Shown here: positions 1-8,073 of the stretch, piece by piece | Layout: every line of letters starts with the position of its first letter | Position numbering within the stretch: position 1 is the first letter of the stretch | Assembly: GCA_903897565.1 (NCBI GenBank) | Contig: CAIUCF010000422.1 | Location: 1 to 31,970, forward strand | Length of the DNA: 31,970 nucleotides | DNA from: an uncultured Rhodospirillales bacterium | GTDB taxonomy: Bacteria > Pseudomonadota > Alphaproteobacteria > ATCC43930 > CGMCC-115725 | Reading direction: 5' to 3' | Made by a program: the position numbers and the translations under genes | Notes under the pieces: generated by a model | What the model saw: only the letters and a program-made list of their open reading frames with translations | Databases searched by the model: none | What the model was told of the DNA's origin: nothing

Positions 1-1
1 G

Positions 2-340
2 CAAGGGGTGTTCATTCGTTCCGCCGGCGTGCGCCGCGGCGAGCCGGATGGCTTCGCCATCGAGGTCGCCCGCGAGGTCGGGATCGATCTCTCCCAGCAC
101 GAAGCCCATAGCTTCGACGATCTCCAGGATCATTTCTTCGACATCGTCGTCGCCCTGTCGCCCGAGGCCGAAGCTTTCGCCCGGGAATGGACGCGGATGA
201 CCGATTGCGCCGTCGAGTACTGGCCGATGCTCGATCCGACCACGGTCGAGGGTTCCCGGGAGAACCGCCTCGCGGCTTATCGCGCGCTCCGCGAACAGCT
301 GCGGGGGAAGATTATGGCGCGCTTTACCGCTCAGGGGTAA
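2..340 (+). CDS. Low-molecular-weight phosphatase family protein (5' end missing)
   Basis: This is the C-terminal part of a low-molecular-weight protein tyrosine phosphatase / arsenate reductase-like protein. The frame is open to the left edge, so the real start and the N-terminal CX5R P-loop lie outside the window. The visible part has the family's 'RSAGVRRGEPDGFAIEV' segment, the 'LSPEA' strand and 'WPMLDPT', which carries the Asp-Pro general acid of this fold. The C-terminal helix is intact and ends normally at TAA. Members dephosphorylate phosphotyrosine or reduce arsenate; without the P-loop and flanking cysteines the two cannot be told apart. No arsenic genes lie beside it here. Confidence 0.8.
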   Translation, partial: QGVFIRSAGVRRGEPDGFAIEVAREVGIDLSQHEAHSFDDLQDHFFDIVVALSPEAEAFAREWTRMTDCAVEYWPMLDPTTVEGSRENRLAAYRALREQLRGKIMARFTAQG

Positions 341-689
341 CGCAGGCTTCCGTATAGTTTTACGGAAGAGCGATTAATATATTGACGTAATCGCCGTTAT
401 AAGGAAATATCGGCCCATTCCGAAAGGAATCGCGGGAATTTGAAGGCCAGCTTGCGCCGCGACACCAAACGCTAAAGCGCCACGGGACGATCCCGTGGGC
501 CCCTCACGTGCCACGGAGTCTGCAATGATCGGTTCTTCCACTCCCTTCCTCTCGCCTTCGACGGTCCGGCGCCTCATGCCGTGGCGATGTCGACCGATGT
601 CCTTCGGTCGCGACTGAACCACACATAATCGACGCATGAGACAGGGCGGCCGGCTCCTTAGAGTCAGCCGGTTGCCGAGGAGTATTCCG
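341..689. other. Noncoding stretch with three hairpins and a promoter-like pair
   Basis: No credible gene is seen in these 349 bases. It holds an 8-bp-arm hairpin right after the phosphatase stop, a sigma70-like pair (TTGACG at 382-387, AAATAT at 405-410, 17-base spacer), a stem with a GAAA tetraloop (417-430) and a second 8-bp stem with a CGA loop (480-498). Near the next gene a short hairpin (CCGGCT/AGCCGG, 650-671) lies just upstream of the ribosome binding site. The layout would suit a small RNA or a long structured 5' leader, but no U-tract terminator is seen. The 87-codon minus-strand frame here is not convincing. Confidence 0.5.
347..368 (+). terminator. Hairpin after the phosphatase gene
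   Basis: A perfect stem CTTCCGTA / TACGGAAG with a six-base loop (TAGTTT) starts six bases after the stop codon. No run of T follows, so it may be an inefficient terminator, an RNA-processing stem or an operator. Confidence 0.4.
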
Positions 690-899
690 ATGGCCGATGC
701 TTATATTCTTGAAACTGCACGCGAAACCGCTGGGATCGTCGTTGCCGAGCCCGGTGGCTTGCGGTTCTACGCCGCGACGCCCGGCTTCAACCGGATCGAT
801 GGCGTGCTCTATCGCAGCCTGAAGGCGGCGCGCTCCGCCGTCGATGATCTGACCCGCGCGACGTCACGGCGCGATCCCGGGCTGCGCCGCGCGGCCTGA
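690..899 (+). CDS. Small protein of unknown function (69 aa)
   Basis: I do not recognise this protein. The start is the ATG preceded by GAGGAG seven bases upstream (677-682), rather than an ATG 54 bases earlier that lacks a ribosome binding site. The product begins MADAYILETARETAGIVV, continues with a short region likely to form beta strands (GGLRFYAATPGF) and ends in a basic helix rich in Ala and Arg. It has no signal peptide or membrane segment, so it is probably cytoplasmic. A short hairpin immediately upstream of the ribosome binding site could affect its translation. It is convergent with the flavoprotein gene, with only four bases between the stops. Confidence 0.65.
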   Translation: MADAYILETARETAGIVVAEPGGLRFYAATPGFNRIDGVLYRSLKAARSAVDDLTRATSRRDPGLRRAA

Positions 900-903
900 C
901 TCC

Positions 904-1917
904 TCAGGTCGCGGGTCCGATCAGATGTCGGGCGAGGGCGAGGCCGCTGTCGAAGGCGGCTTCGACCCGCGGGCCGAGACACCAGTCGCCGCAGGCGCCG
1001 ATCTTGAGGATCGGATCCCAGAAAAACGGCTCCCCGGCGCTGGCGACCACCAGGGCGTAGCGCCAGCGATGCGCTACCGTATGATCGGGCACCTGGGCGA
1101 TTCCGAACAGCTGCTGGAAATGATCGACCAATATATCGCCAACGGCGTCAGCCGATTCCTCGATATTTGCCAGTGACCATTCTGGCGTGGCGTGTAGAAC
1201 CCAGGTTTCTGACCCGGCAGCAAACCCGGGTTTGCTGCCGTTGCGGGCGGCCCAGCGGATCACGCCGTCGTCGAGTGAGATCGCGTCGTAGCCAAGCGGG
1301 AGCTGGCTTGCGAAACGCGCCATGACGGCCCAGCACGGCGCGTAGGTGGCCGCGGCGACGTCTGCAGCAAAGTCGGTGATGCCGGTAAGCAGCGGCACCG
1401 CCTGGGGCGAGGGTACGGCGAGGATGACCGCGTCGAAGCCGGTGGTGTCGGCATCCGTCGCGCAGTCGAGGTTCCAACGCTCATTGGCCCGGGAAAGATC
1501 GGTGATTTCGGCGTTGAGAACGATGTGGAGCCCGGTTGCCAGCGCCTGCGGTACCGTGCTCATACCGTTGACGCCGACAAATCGCGGCTCGTCGATTGCC
1601 AATGCCTGTAGTCGCGCGCCATCGTAATGGCCCCAGCGTGCCAGCCACGGGGCGAGCGCGCCGCCCGCCTGCAATCCCGCGACCCGGTCCTGGAACGCCT
1701 CGCCGCGGGCGGTAAAGAATTGCGCCCCGTGGTCGAACCGGCGATCGTCGATCCGCCGCGTCGCCATGCGCCCGCCGACGCCGCGACTCTTGTCGAACAC
1801 CGTGACACGCGCGCCGCCGTCCTGGAGCGTCCGCGCCGCCGCCAGCCCGGCGCAGCCGGCGCCGACGACCGCGATCTTCTGGTCGGCGATCGGCGGGCGA
1901 GGGGCATCAATGTTCAT
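904..1917 (-). CDS. NAD(P)/FAD-dependent oxidoreductase, renalase-like
   Basis: This 337-residue flavoprotein opens with a Rossmann dinucleotide-binding motif (IAVVGAGCAGLAAARTLQ, about residues 14-31), followed by the acidic end of the second strand (VFDKSRGVGGRMATRR). The phrase DHGAQFFTAR and a C-terminal FAD contact (IGACGDWCLGPRVEAAF) are typical of renalase-like amine-oxidase-fold proteins. Bacterial relatives oxidise dihydro-isomers of NAD(P) or have unknown substrates, so the substrate here is not assigned. It lies 56 bases downstream of moeB on the same strand and may be the last gene of the cysK-moeB transcript. An A/G-rich GAGGAC lies just ahead of the ATG. Confidence 0.85.
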   Translation of the reverse strand: MNIDAPRPPIADQKIAVVGAGCAGLAAARTLQDGGARVTVFDKSRGVGGRMATRRIDDRRFDHGAQFFTARGEAFQDRVAGLQAGGALAPWLARWGHYDGARLQALAIDEPRFVGVNGMSTVPQALATGLHIVLNAEITDLSRANERWNLDCATDADTTGFDAVILAVPSPQAVPLLTGITDFAADVAAATYAPCWAVMARFASQLPLGYDAISLDDGVIRWAARNGSKPGFAAGSETWVLHATPEWSLANIEESADAVGDILVDHFQQLFGIAQVPDHTVAHRWRYALVVASAGEPFFWDPILKIGACGDWCLGPRVEAAFDSGLALARHLIGPAT

Positions 1918-1973
1918 CGGTCGTCCTCGTGATCTGCTGTGCCGTCATGATATAGGACGCCTCCTCGCGAAGG

Positions 1974-2777
1974 CTATGCCGAGGAAGTGGCCGGCGCCCA
2001 TGCCGCCGCTCCGCAGCTGGCGCAGTGCGGATCCCGCGTGACCTGAACCTTATAGAAGCTCGTCGCCAGCGCGTCATACATCAGCAGGGTGCCGGACAGG
2101 CTCGTGCCCAGGCCGAGGAGTTCCTTGATGACCTCGGTGGCCTGCAGTGTGCCGAGCACGCCGGCGGTCACGCCGAGCACCCCGACCTCGACGCAGCGCG
2201 GGATCAGATCGGCTGGCGGCGGTTCGGGGAAGACGCAGCGATAGCACGGATGGGCGGCGCCGGCATGGGGCTTGAATGTGGAGAGCTGGCCTTCGAACCG
2301 CATGAGGGCCGCGGATACCAAGGTCTTGCCGTGGCGGACGCAGGTGTCGTTGAGCAGGTAGCGCGTCGCGAAATTGTCGCTGCCATCGACGATGATGTCA
2401 TAGCTCACAACCAGAGTGTCGACATTGTCCGGATCGAGGCGGACGGCATGGCGATCGATCTGGATCGCCGGATCTAGCGCTGCTAGGCTCGCCTGCGCGC
2501 TGTCGACCTTGAGCGTGCCGATCGATCCGTCGCGATGGATGATCTGGCGCTGCAGGTTGGAGATGTCGACGCGATCGTCGTCGACCACACCGATGCGGCC
2601 GATCCCGGCCGCAGCGAGATAGAGCAGGAGCGGCGAGCCGAGCCCGCCGGCGCCGATGATCAGCACCTTCGACGCCAGGAGCTTTAGTTGCCCGTCCTCC
2701 CCGATCTCGTCGAGCGCGAGATGGCGGGCGTAGCGATGAAACTGGGTATCCGTCAGCTCCATCGCGACGCCGGACAT
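1974..2777 (-). CDS. moeB: MoeB/ThiF-family adenylyltransferase
   Basis: Proteins of this family adenylate the C-terminal glycine of a ubiquitin-like sulfur carrier such as MoaD or ThiS, preparing it for sulfur transfer. The 267-residue product has the ATP-binding glycine loop (IGAGGLGSP, about 41-49), the DDDRVDISNLQRQ segment, the Asp of DGSDNFATRY and two Cys pairs (CYRC near 178-181, CASC near 252-255) expected to bind zinc. No rhodanese domain is fused. The chosen ATG overlaps the cysK stop (TGATG); a GTG one codon earlier and an ATG five codons later (MELTDTQ, the usual MoeB beginning) are alternatives. The overlap suggests translational coupling with cysK. No MoaD or ThiS gene is in view. 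Confidence 0.9.
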   Translation of the reverse strand: MSGVAMELTDTQFHRYARHLALDEIGEDGQLKLLASKVLIIGAGGLGSPLLLYLAAAGIGRIGVVDDDRVDISNLQRQIIHRDGSIGTLKVDSAQASLAALDPAIQIDRHAVRLDPDNVDTLVVSYDIIVDGSDNFATRYLLNDTCVRHGKTLVSAALMRFEGQLSTFKPHAGAAHPCYRCVFPEPPPADLIPRCVEVGVLGVTAGVLGTLQATEVIKELLGLGTSLSGTLLMYDALATSFYKVQVTRDPHCASCGAAAWAPATSSA

Positions 2778-3742
2778 CACAACCCGTCGAAGAGCGCCGT
2801 CGTCAAATAGCGCTCGGCAAAGCTCGGAATGATCACGATGATCCGCTTGCCGGCGTATTCGGGGCGGGATCCGAGTTCGACCGCGGCAGCGAGCGCCGCT
2901 CCCGAAGAGATGCCGACGGCGACGCCTTCGAGCCTGGCGACATCGCGCGCCAGCTTGAAGGCGCGGTCATTGGACACCCGGATGACTTCATCGATCAGGC
3001 TGCGATCGAGGATGTCGGGCACGAAACCGGCGCCAATGCCCTGGATCTTGTGCGGGCCGGGCGTGCCGCCCGACAGCACGGGGCTGTCCTCGGGCTCGAC
3101 CGCGATCATCTTGAGGCCGGGGAGCCGAGGCTTGAGGACCTGGGCAAGCCCGGTGATGGTGCCGCCGGTGCCGACGCCACTGACGATCGCGTCGAGCTTG
3201 CCGCCGGTATCGGCCCAGATCTCTTCCGCCGTCGTCGAACGGTGGATCGCCGGATTCGCGAGGTTCTTGAATTGCTGCAGCATCACCGCGTCGGGGAGCG
3301 TCTTCACCAGCTCCTCGGCGCGGGCGATTGCGCCCTTCATGCCCAACGCCGCCGGGGTCAGCTCCAGCTCGGCGCCGAGCAGCTTGAGCATCTTGCGCCG
3401 CTCGATCGACATGCTTTCGGGCATCGTCAGGATCAGGCGATAGCCCTTGGCGGCGCAGACGAAGGCGAGCGCGATGCCGGTATTGCCCGAGGTCGGCTCG
3501 ACCAGAACCGTCTTCGCATTGATCTTGTCCGCCTTTTCGGCGGCCTCGATCATGGCGAATCCGATGCGGTCCTTGACCGAAGACAGCGGATTGAAGAATT
3601 CGAGTTTGGCGATGATTTCGGCTTTGACGCCGTTCGCCGCAGCAAACTTATCCAGCCGGACCAAAGGCGTAGCACCGATGGTCTCGATAATGGAGGAGTA
3701 GATTTTGCCGCGAAATTCTGGGGTCGCTGGCGCGGAGGGCAT
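2777..3742 (-). CDS. cysK: Cysteine synthase A (O-acetylserine sulfhydrylase)
   Basis: This PLP enzyme replaces the acetate of O-acetylserine with sulfide to make cysteine. The 321-residue product shows the PLP lysine in NPLSSVKDRIG (K57), the substrate loop PTSGNTG (83-89) and the phosphate-binding GVGTGGT loop (189-195). IQGIGAGFVP and the C-terminal ISSGAA segment are standard for CysK. Length is typical. An AAGGAA ribosome binding site precedes the ATG on the minus strand. Upstream is a separate dyad that may regulate it. It overlaps moeB, which suggests a sulfur-related operon. CysM-type or cystathionine beta-synthase-type activity is less likely. Confidence 0.95.
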   Translation of the reverse strand: MPSAPATPEFRGKIYSSIIETIGATPLVRLDKFAAANGVKAEIIAKLEFFNPLSSVKDRIGFAMIEAAEKADKINAKTVLVEPTSGNTGIALAFVCAAKGYRLILTMPESMSIERRKMLKLLGAELELTPAALGMKGAIARAEELVKTLPDAVMLQQFKNLANPAIHRSTTAEEIWADTGGKLDAIVSGVGTGGTITGLAQVLKPRLPGLKMIAVEPEDSPVLSGGTPGPHKIQGIGAGFVPDILDRSLIDEVIRVSNDRAFKLARDVARLEGVAVGISSGAALAAAVELGSRPEYAGKRIIVIIPSFAERYLTTALFDGL

Positions 3743-3779
3743 GACGCGATTCCTTTTGGCGCTGGGGACGTCGGATCAG

Positions 3780-3805
3780 TGAACTAAGTGTTAAAGATTA
3801 GTCCA
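3780..3805 (-). promoter_or_regulatory. Dyad upstream of cysK, candidate operator
   Basis: The arms TGAACTAA and TTAGTCCA form an inverted repeat (7 of 8 positions) around a ten-base spacer, 38 bases upstream of the cysK start. The surroundings are AT-rich compared with the neighbouring genes. The GGACTAA half-site resembles targets of Rrf2-family regulators that control cysteine or iron-sulfur genes; that assignment is inference only. Confidence 0.5.
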
Positions 3806-3848
3806 TATCGCGACGGACTGTAAATGATAACGGCATGCGACGATTGTC

Positions 3849-5081
3849 TCAGGGACTGCGGCGGCGGCCCGTCGTCCGCGCGACCCACCAGTTCAGCGCA
3901 GCGCTGCCGGCCATCGACAGGGCTGTGCCCAGAAACACGGCTCGAATGCCGAAATGACCGCCGATGAAGCCGCCGGAAACCGGCCCGATCACCTGGCCGG
4001 CGTGCTGGGCGGAGATGGAATAGCCCAACATCCGGCCGGCCGAATGATCGGGCGTGCTATGGCGGATCACGGCGGCGATGCAGGGGATCAGCCCGCCCAG
4101 CGACAGCCCCATCAGGAAGCGCAAGGCGATCAACTGCCAGCTGGCGGTCACGAAGGCCTGCGGTACCAACAGCACGGCGCTGACCAGCAAGCCGCCGATC
4201 ACGACGTTCCAGTGCCCGACCCGATCCGCGAGCTTGCCGAGATGCGTCGCCGAGAGAATGCTGCCCAGCGCGGTTGCCGACATGACCAGGCCGGAGATCA
4301 GCGCGGCATTATGGGACGCCGGCGCGAGCTGCGCGACATACAGGGTGATGATCGGCTCGATCGACATGCTGGCGATCAACAGTAGCGAGCCGGTAATCAG
4401 CATGGCGATGACAGGCCGCTTGTCCGGCAGCGACGAAAACCCGCCGCGCAGCGCCTTGCGGGCTTGCGGCGGCCGCTTCTCTTCTTCGATCAGGAACACC
4501 GTCGCCAGGAACGAGAGAAAAATCACGCCACCAACGCAGAAGAACGTATCGCGGATGCCGATCAGCGGCGGGAAGATGCCGCCGATCAATGGCCCGACCA
4601 GACTGCCGGCCGTGATCCCAGCCGATAACGTGCCGAGCGCCCAACCGGATTTCTCCTTCGGCGTTTGCGTCGCGATCAGCACCATCGACCCGGAGGCATA
4701 GCCGCCGAGCAGCCCTGCCAGCAGCCGCAACGCCACGAGATGCCAGACATTATCGGCGAGTCCGATCAGCGACATCGCGACCGACATGCCGAGACTGGCG
4801 CGGATCAACATCAGCTTGCGGCCATAGCGATCGGCGAGATGACCCCAGAGCGGGGCGACCAGCGCCGCCGTGAAGAAGGTCGCGCCATAGGCGATGCCCG
4901 ACCACTGCATGATCGCCGTCTTGGAGGTGACGCCGAGCTGCTCGACATAGATCGGCAGGATCGGCAGCAGCAAGGTCATGGCGACGACGGTCGTGAAGGA
5001 GCCGGCTAGACAGACCCACAGATTGCGCCGCCAGGAGGTATCGCCGAGGACGAAGGCGTGAGCCTCGCTCTCGGCGCTCAT
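3849..5081 (-). CDS. mdtG: MdtG-like multidrug efflux transporter (MFS)
   Basis: This 410-residue inner-membrane protein has about twelve hydrophobic segments and the major facilitator signature loop GHLADRYGRKLML between TM2 and TM3, with a degenerate repeat (GKLADRVGHWNVV) in the second half. The N-terminal stretch LPIYVEQLGVT, IATQTPKEKSGWALGTLSAG and GPLIGG resemble E. coli MdtG (YceE), a proton-driven drug exporter. It starts 22 bases after the aldehyde dehydrogenase stop on the same strand, so the two are probably co-transcribed, and it may export a substrate or product of that locus. No strong ribosome binding site is seen. The substrate is unknown. Confidence 0.88.
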   Translation of the reverse strand: MSAESEAHAFVLGDTSWRRNLWVCLAGSFTTVVAMTLLLPILPIYVEQLGVTSKTAIMQWSGIAYGATFFTAALVAPLWGHLADRYGRKLMLIRASLGMSVAMSLIGLADNVWHLVALRLLAGLLGGYASGSMVLIATQTPKEKSGWALGTLSAGITAGSLVGPLIGGIFPPLIGIRDTFFCVGGVIFLSFLATVFLIEEEKRPPQARKALRGGFSSLPDKRPVIAMLITGSLLLIASMSIEPIITLYVAQLAPASHNAALISGLVMSATALGSILSATHLGKLADRVGHWNVVIGGLLVSAVLLVPQAFVTASWQLIALRFLMGLSLGGLIPCIAAVIRHSTPDHSAGRMLGYSISAQHAGQVIGPVSGGFIGGHFGIRAVFLGTALSMAGSAALNWWVARTTGRRRSP

Positions 5082-5103
5082 CGAACGAAGCCGGCGGCGG
5101 CCG

Positions 5104-6585
5104 TCATCGCATCACGAAGGGGTGGGCCGGCGGTGCCTCGGAAGTCGAGATCCAGACGCTCTTGGTCTCGAGGAACTCGCGGATCGCTTCCATGCCGCTC
5201 TCGCGGCCGATGCCCGATTGCTTCATGCCGCCGAACGGCATCATGAAACTGACCGCGCGATAGGTATTGACCCAGACGGTGCCGGCCTTGAGCGCCGAGG
5301 ACATCCGCACCGCCCGGCCGATATTCTTGGTCCAGACGCCAGCAGCCAGGCCGTAGACGGTGTCGTTGGCGAGGCGGATCGCCTCCTCTTCATCGTCAAA
5401 GCCGATGATCGACAGCACCGGGCCGAAGACTTCCTCGCGGGCGATCCGCATATCAGGGGTGACGTCGACGAAGATCGTCGGCTCGACGAATTGCCCGCCA
5501 GGCAGATCCGGCGAGGTCGCCGGGCCGCCGCCGAGGATGCAGCGCGCGCCCTCCGACTTGGCGATATCGATATAATCGAGGATCTTCTTGTACTGCGGTG
5601 CCGTCGTTACCGGGCCGATATTGGTTTCCGGCAGCATGGGATCGCCCTTCTTGGCCGCCCGGCCGAGCGCCGCCACCTGCTCGCTGAATGCCTCCTTGAT
5701 CGAGTTCTGGACCAGCAGCCGTGAGCCGGCGATGCAGGTCTGGCCGGTTGCGGCGAAGATGCCCGAGACCACGCCGGCGGCGGCCTGCGCGAGGTCGCAA
5801 TCGTCGAATACGATGTTGGGCGATTTTCCGCCGAGCTCGAGCGAGACCCGCTTCATCGACCGCGCCGCCTGCGCGTAGATGCGGGCGCCGGTGGCGTCGG
5901 AGCCGGTAAAGGTGATCTTGGCGACCTTCGGGTGGTCGACCAACGCCGAGCCGATCTCGGCGCCGAGGCCGGTGACGACGTTGAAGACGCCGTCGGGGAA
6001 ACCGGCTTCCTTGGTCAGGGCGGCAAATTCCAGGCTCGAGGCCGAGGCGAACTCCGAGGGCTTGATGACCACGGTACAACCGGCCGCGAGCGCCGGAGCG
6101 GCTTTCCAGGCGACGAACATCAGCGGCGAGTTCCAGGCGGTCAACGCCGCGACCACGCCCACCGGCTCATGCTTGGTGAAGGCGAACAGATCGGGCTTGT
6201 CGATCGGCATCACCGCGCCTTCGATCTTGTCGGCCAGACCGCCGAAATACCGCCACCATTCCGGCAGGTAGTTGAGCTGCCCGTTCATCTCGGCGAACAG
6301 CTTGCCGTTGTCGCGGACCTCGATCTCGGCCAGCCGTCGGGCATTCGCGGCCAGGAGCTCGGCCATCTTGAACAGCAGCTTGCCGCGCGCAGTCGCCGTC
6401 ATCTTCGACCAGGGACCTTCGCGCAGGGCGCGGTCGGCGGCGGCAACGGCGCGATCGGCGTCCTGCGCACAACCCTTGGGAATCTGGGCCCAGGCCGTGC
6501 CGCGATAGGGGTCGAAGCTGTCGATCCATTGGCCGCCGATCGGGTCGACGTATTGGCCGTCGATATAATGCTGATAGATCTTCAT
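5104..6585 (-). CDS. NAD(P)-dependent aldehyde dehydrogenase
   Basis: This 493-residue enzyme of the aldehyde dehydrogenase superfamily oxidises an aldehyde to its acid. It has the catalytic Glu motif LELGGKSPN, the catalytic Cys in GQTCIAGSRL, the cofactor-binding FTGSDATG loop and the C-terminal PFGGMKQSGIGRE segment. The start MKIYQHYIDGQYV matches the family; the frame is open further upstream but that extension does not look like protein. The closest feel is to semialdehyde or betaine-aldehyde type enzymes, which is not enough to name a substrate. It is divergent from a zinc alcohol dehydrogenase, suggesting successive alcohol and aldehyde oxidation, and is followed by an efflux pump gene. 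Confidence 0.92.
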   Translation of the reverse strand: MKIYQHYIDGQYVDPIGGQWIDSFDPYRGTAWAQIPKGCAQDADRAVAAADRALREGPWSKMTATARGKLLFKMAELLAANARRLAEIEVRDNGKLFAEMNGQLNYLPEWWRYFGGLADKIEGAVMPIDKPDLFAFTKHEPVGVVAALTAWNSPLMFVAWKAAPALAAGCTVVIKPSEFASASSLEFAALTKEAGFPDGVFNVVTGLGAEIGSALVDHPKVAKITFTGSDATGARIYAQAARSMKRVSLELGGKSPNIVFDDCDLAQAAAGVVSGIFAATGQTCIAGSRLLVQNSIKEAFSEQVAALGRAAKKGDPMLPETNIGPVTTAPQYKKILDYIDIAKSEGARCILGGGPATSPDLPGGQFVEPTIFVDVTPDMRIAREEVFGPVLSIIGFDDEEEAIRLANDTVYGLAAGVWTKNIGRAVRMSSALKAGTVWVNTYRAVSFMMPFGGMKQSGIGRESGMEAIREFLETKSVWISTSEAPPAHPFVMR

Positions 6586-6890
6586 GTCTGTCTCGCAGGG
6601 GTGATGGCGTCGAAGGGAGGTGCCGTCATGTTCGTCGGCCCGACCGCACGTCAAGCGCAGGGCATCGGGGCTCGCTAGCGAACGGGACGGCGGCGGTCCC
6701 GTCAATAGCATAATATATTCGAATTAATCAGATCGGCATCGCGTCGGCCGCTGGTGTCGGGCGCGGCGCCGGACAAGGGCCGGGGGCAGGGCCTCAGGCA
6801 CCTTCCGAAAAAGTTCGAACTATTGTATCACGAACCAAAGCGCGATCCCTACGCAACCGGACGCGCGGCCAGAAAAGAAGGAAACAGGCG
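6586..6890. promoter_or_regulatory. Divergent control region between two dehydrogenase genes
   Basis: These 305 bases separate the aldehyde and alcohol dehydrogenase genes and hold no convincing gene. They contain an AT-rich core (about 6707-6730), two 8-base palindromes sharing TTCGAA (ATTCGAAT at 6717-6724 and GTTCGAAC at 6813-6820, centres 96 bases apart) and a hairpin with arms ACGGGAC/GTCCCGT (6682-6702) in what would be the aldehyde dehydrogenase leader. Paired palindromes could let one regulator control both promoters. No regulator gene is adjacent. Confidence 0.45.
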
Positions 6891-7940
6891 ATGCGCGCAG
6901 TGGTTTTCGCGGGCGACCGGACGGTCGAATTCATCAACGTCGAAGATCCGACACCTGGCTATGGCGAGGTCGTGCTCGAGATGAAGGCATCCGGGCTCTG
7001 CGGCAGCGATCTGAAATTCTACCGCGCCCCGCGCGGCGGCGGTCTCGCCGCACTGGGCTTCAAAGGCATCGACGGTCCGGTCATCGCCGGCCACGAGCCT
7101 TGCGGCGTCGTTGCCGCACTCGGGCCCGGGGTCGACGGCAAGGCCTGGAAGATCGGCGACCGGGTCATGGTCCACCATTACGCCGGCTGCAACGTCTGTC
7201 CGCATTGCCGGACCGGCTGGACGCAGATGTGCGTCGACGGCGCGACGGTCTATGGCGCCACTGGCCACGGCGCCCACGCACAATACATGAAGGTACCGGC
7301 GAGCACGCTGGTGCATCTACCGGCGGAATTGTCGTTCTCCACCGGCGCCGCAATCTCTTGCGGGACCGGCACCGCCTATGGTGCGTTGGTGCGTATGAAC
7401 CTTTCGGCACGCGAGACCATCGCCGTTTTTGGCCAAGGACCGGTCGGCTTGTCGACGACACAGCTCGCCGCCGCCATGGGGGCCCATGTCATCGCCATCG
7501 ACGTGAGTGCCGAGCGGGCGCAACGGGCTCTGGCCTTCGGCGCGGCCCATGCCATCGACGCCAGCAAGGTCGACCCGGTCGAGGCGATCCGGGAGATCAT
7601 GGGCGGCAAAGGCGTGCCGCGCTCCATAGACACCTCCGGTTCCTCTGCCGGACGCTCCGCGGCGGTGCGCTGTGCCGCGCCCTGGGGCATGGTTTGCTTC
7701 GTCGGCGAGGGCGGCGACGTGACGATCGACGTCAGCCCCGAGATGATTCGCAAGCAGCTGACCGTCATCGGCTCCTGGACCTTCTCGACTGTCGGGCAGG
7801 CCGATTGCGCGCGCTTCATCGCGGATCGCGGGCTGCCGGTCGATGATCTGTTCACGGAACGCTGGGCGCTGGATCAGGCCGAGGAGGCCTATTTGCTGTT
7901 CGACAAGCAGAGCAGCGGCAAGGCCGTCTTCGAAATGTAA
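6891..7940 (+). CDS. Zinc-dependent alcohol dehydrogenase (MDR family)
   Basis: This 349-residue medium-chain dehydrogenase/reductase oxidises an alcohol with NAD(P). The catalytic zinc site is visible as GLCGSDLKFYR (Cys near residue 37) and AGHEPCG, and the structural zinc site as four cysteines in CNVCPHCRTGWTQMC. The cofactor loop is VFGQGPVGLS, followed by an Asp (AIDVSAERA) that favours NAD. The start has a good AAGGAAA ribosome binding site. It faces the aldehyde dehydrogenase across a shared control region and precedes a lactonase-like hydrolase, consistent with stepwise oxidation of an alcohol or sugar-like substrate. Its substrate cannot be named. Confidence 0.92.
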   Translation: MRAVVFAGDRTVEFINVEDPTPGYGEVVLEMKASGLCGSDLKFYRAPRGGGLAALGFKGIDGPVIAGHEPCGVVAALGPGVDGKAWKIGDRVMVHHYAGCNVCPHCRTGWTQMCVDGATVYGATGHGAHAQYMKVPASTLVHLPAELSFSTGAAISCGTGTAYGALVRMNLSARETIAVFGQGPVGLSTTQLAAAMGAHVIAIDVSAERAQRALAFGAAHAIDASKVDPVEAIREIMGGKGVPRSIDTSGSSAGRSAAVRCAAPWGMVCFVGEGGDVTIDVSPEMIRKQLTVIGSWTFSTVGQADCARFIADRGLPVDDLFTERWALDQAEEAYLLFDKQSSGKAVFEM

Positions 7941-7945
7941 CCTGG

Positions 7946-7961
7946 CCGGGTCGCGACCCGG
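7946..7961. repeat. Perfect 16-base palindrome after the alcohol dehydrogenase gene
   Basis: CCGGGTCGCGACCCGG is its own reverse complement and begins five bases after the stop codon. As RNA it could form a stem, but no T run follows. It may attenuate or stabilise the transcript ahead of the hydrolase gene. Confidence 0.45.
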
Positions 7962-8073
7962 ACACCATTCATCCAATCGGCGAGCGGCTTGACAGGATCG
8001 TAATTCGCGTCAGGCTGCTCGTCGATCCACCGTCGCAATCAAGACGACGGGCAGCAAATCGGGAGAAACGCTG

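Noticed and set aside
374..637. 87-codon minus-strand frame in the first intergenic region
   Set aside because: No ribosome binding site, unusual composition and it runs through the hairpins; treated as noncoding.
6813..6820. GTTCGAAC read as a tRNA T-loop
   Set aside because: No acceptor stem, anticodon stem or D-loop could be built around it.
6754..6984. 76-codon plus-strand frame before the alcohol dehydrogenase
   Set aside because: It overlaps the well-supported start of the dehydrogenase in another frame and lacks a ribosome binding site.
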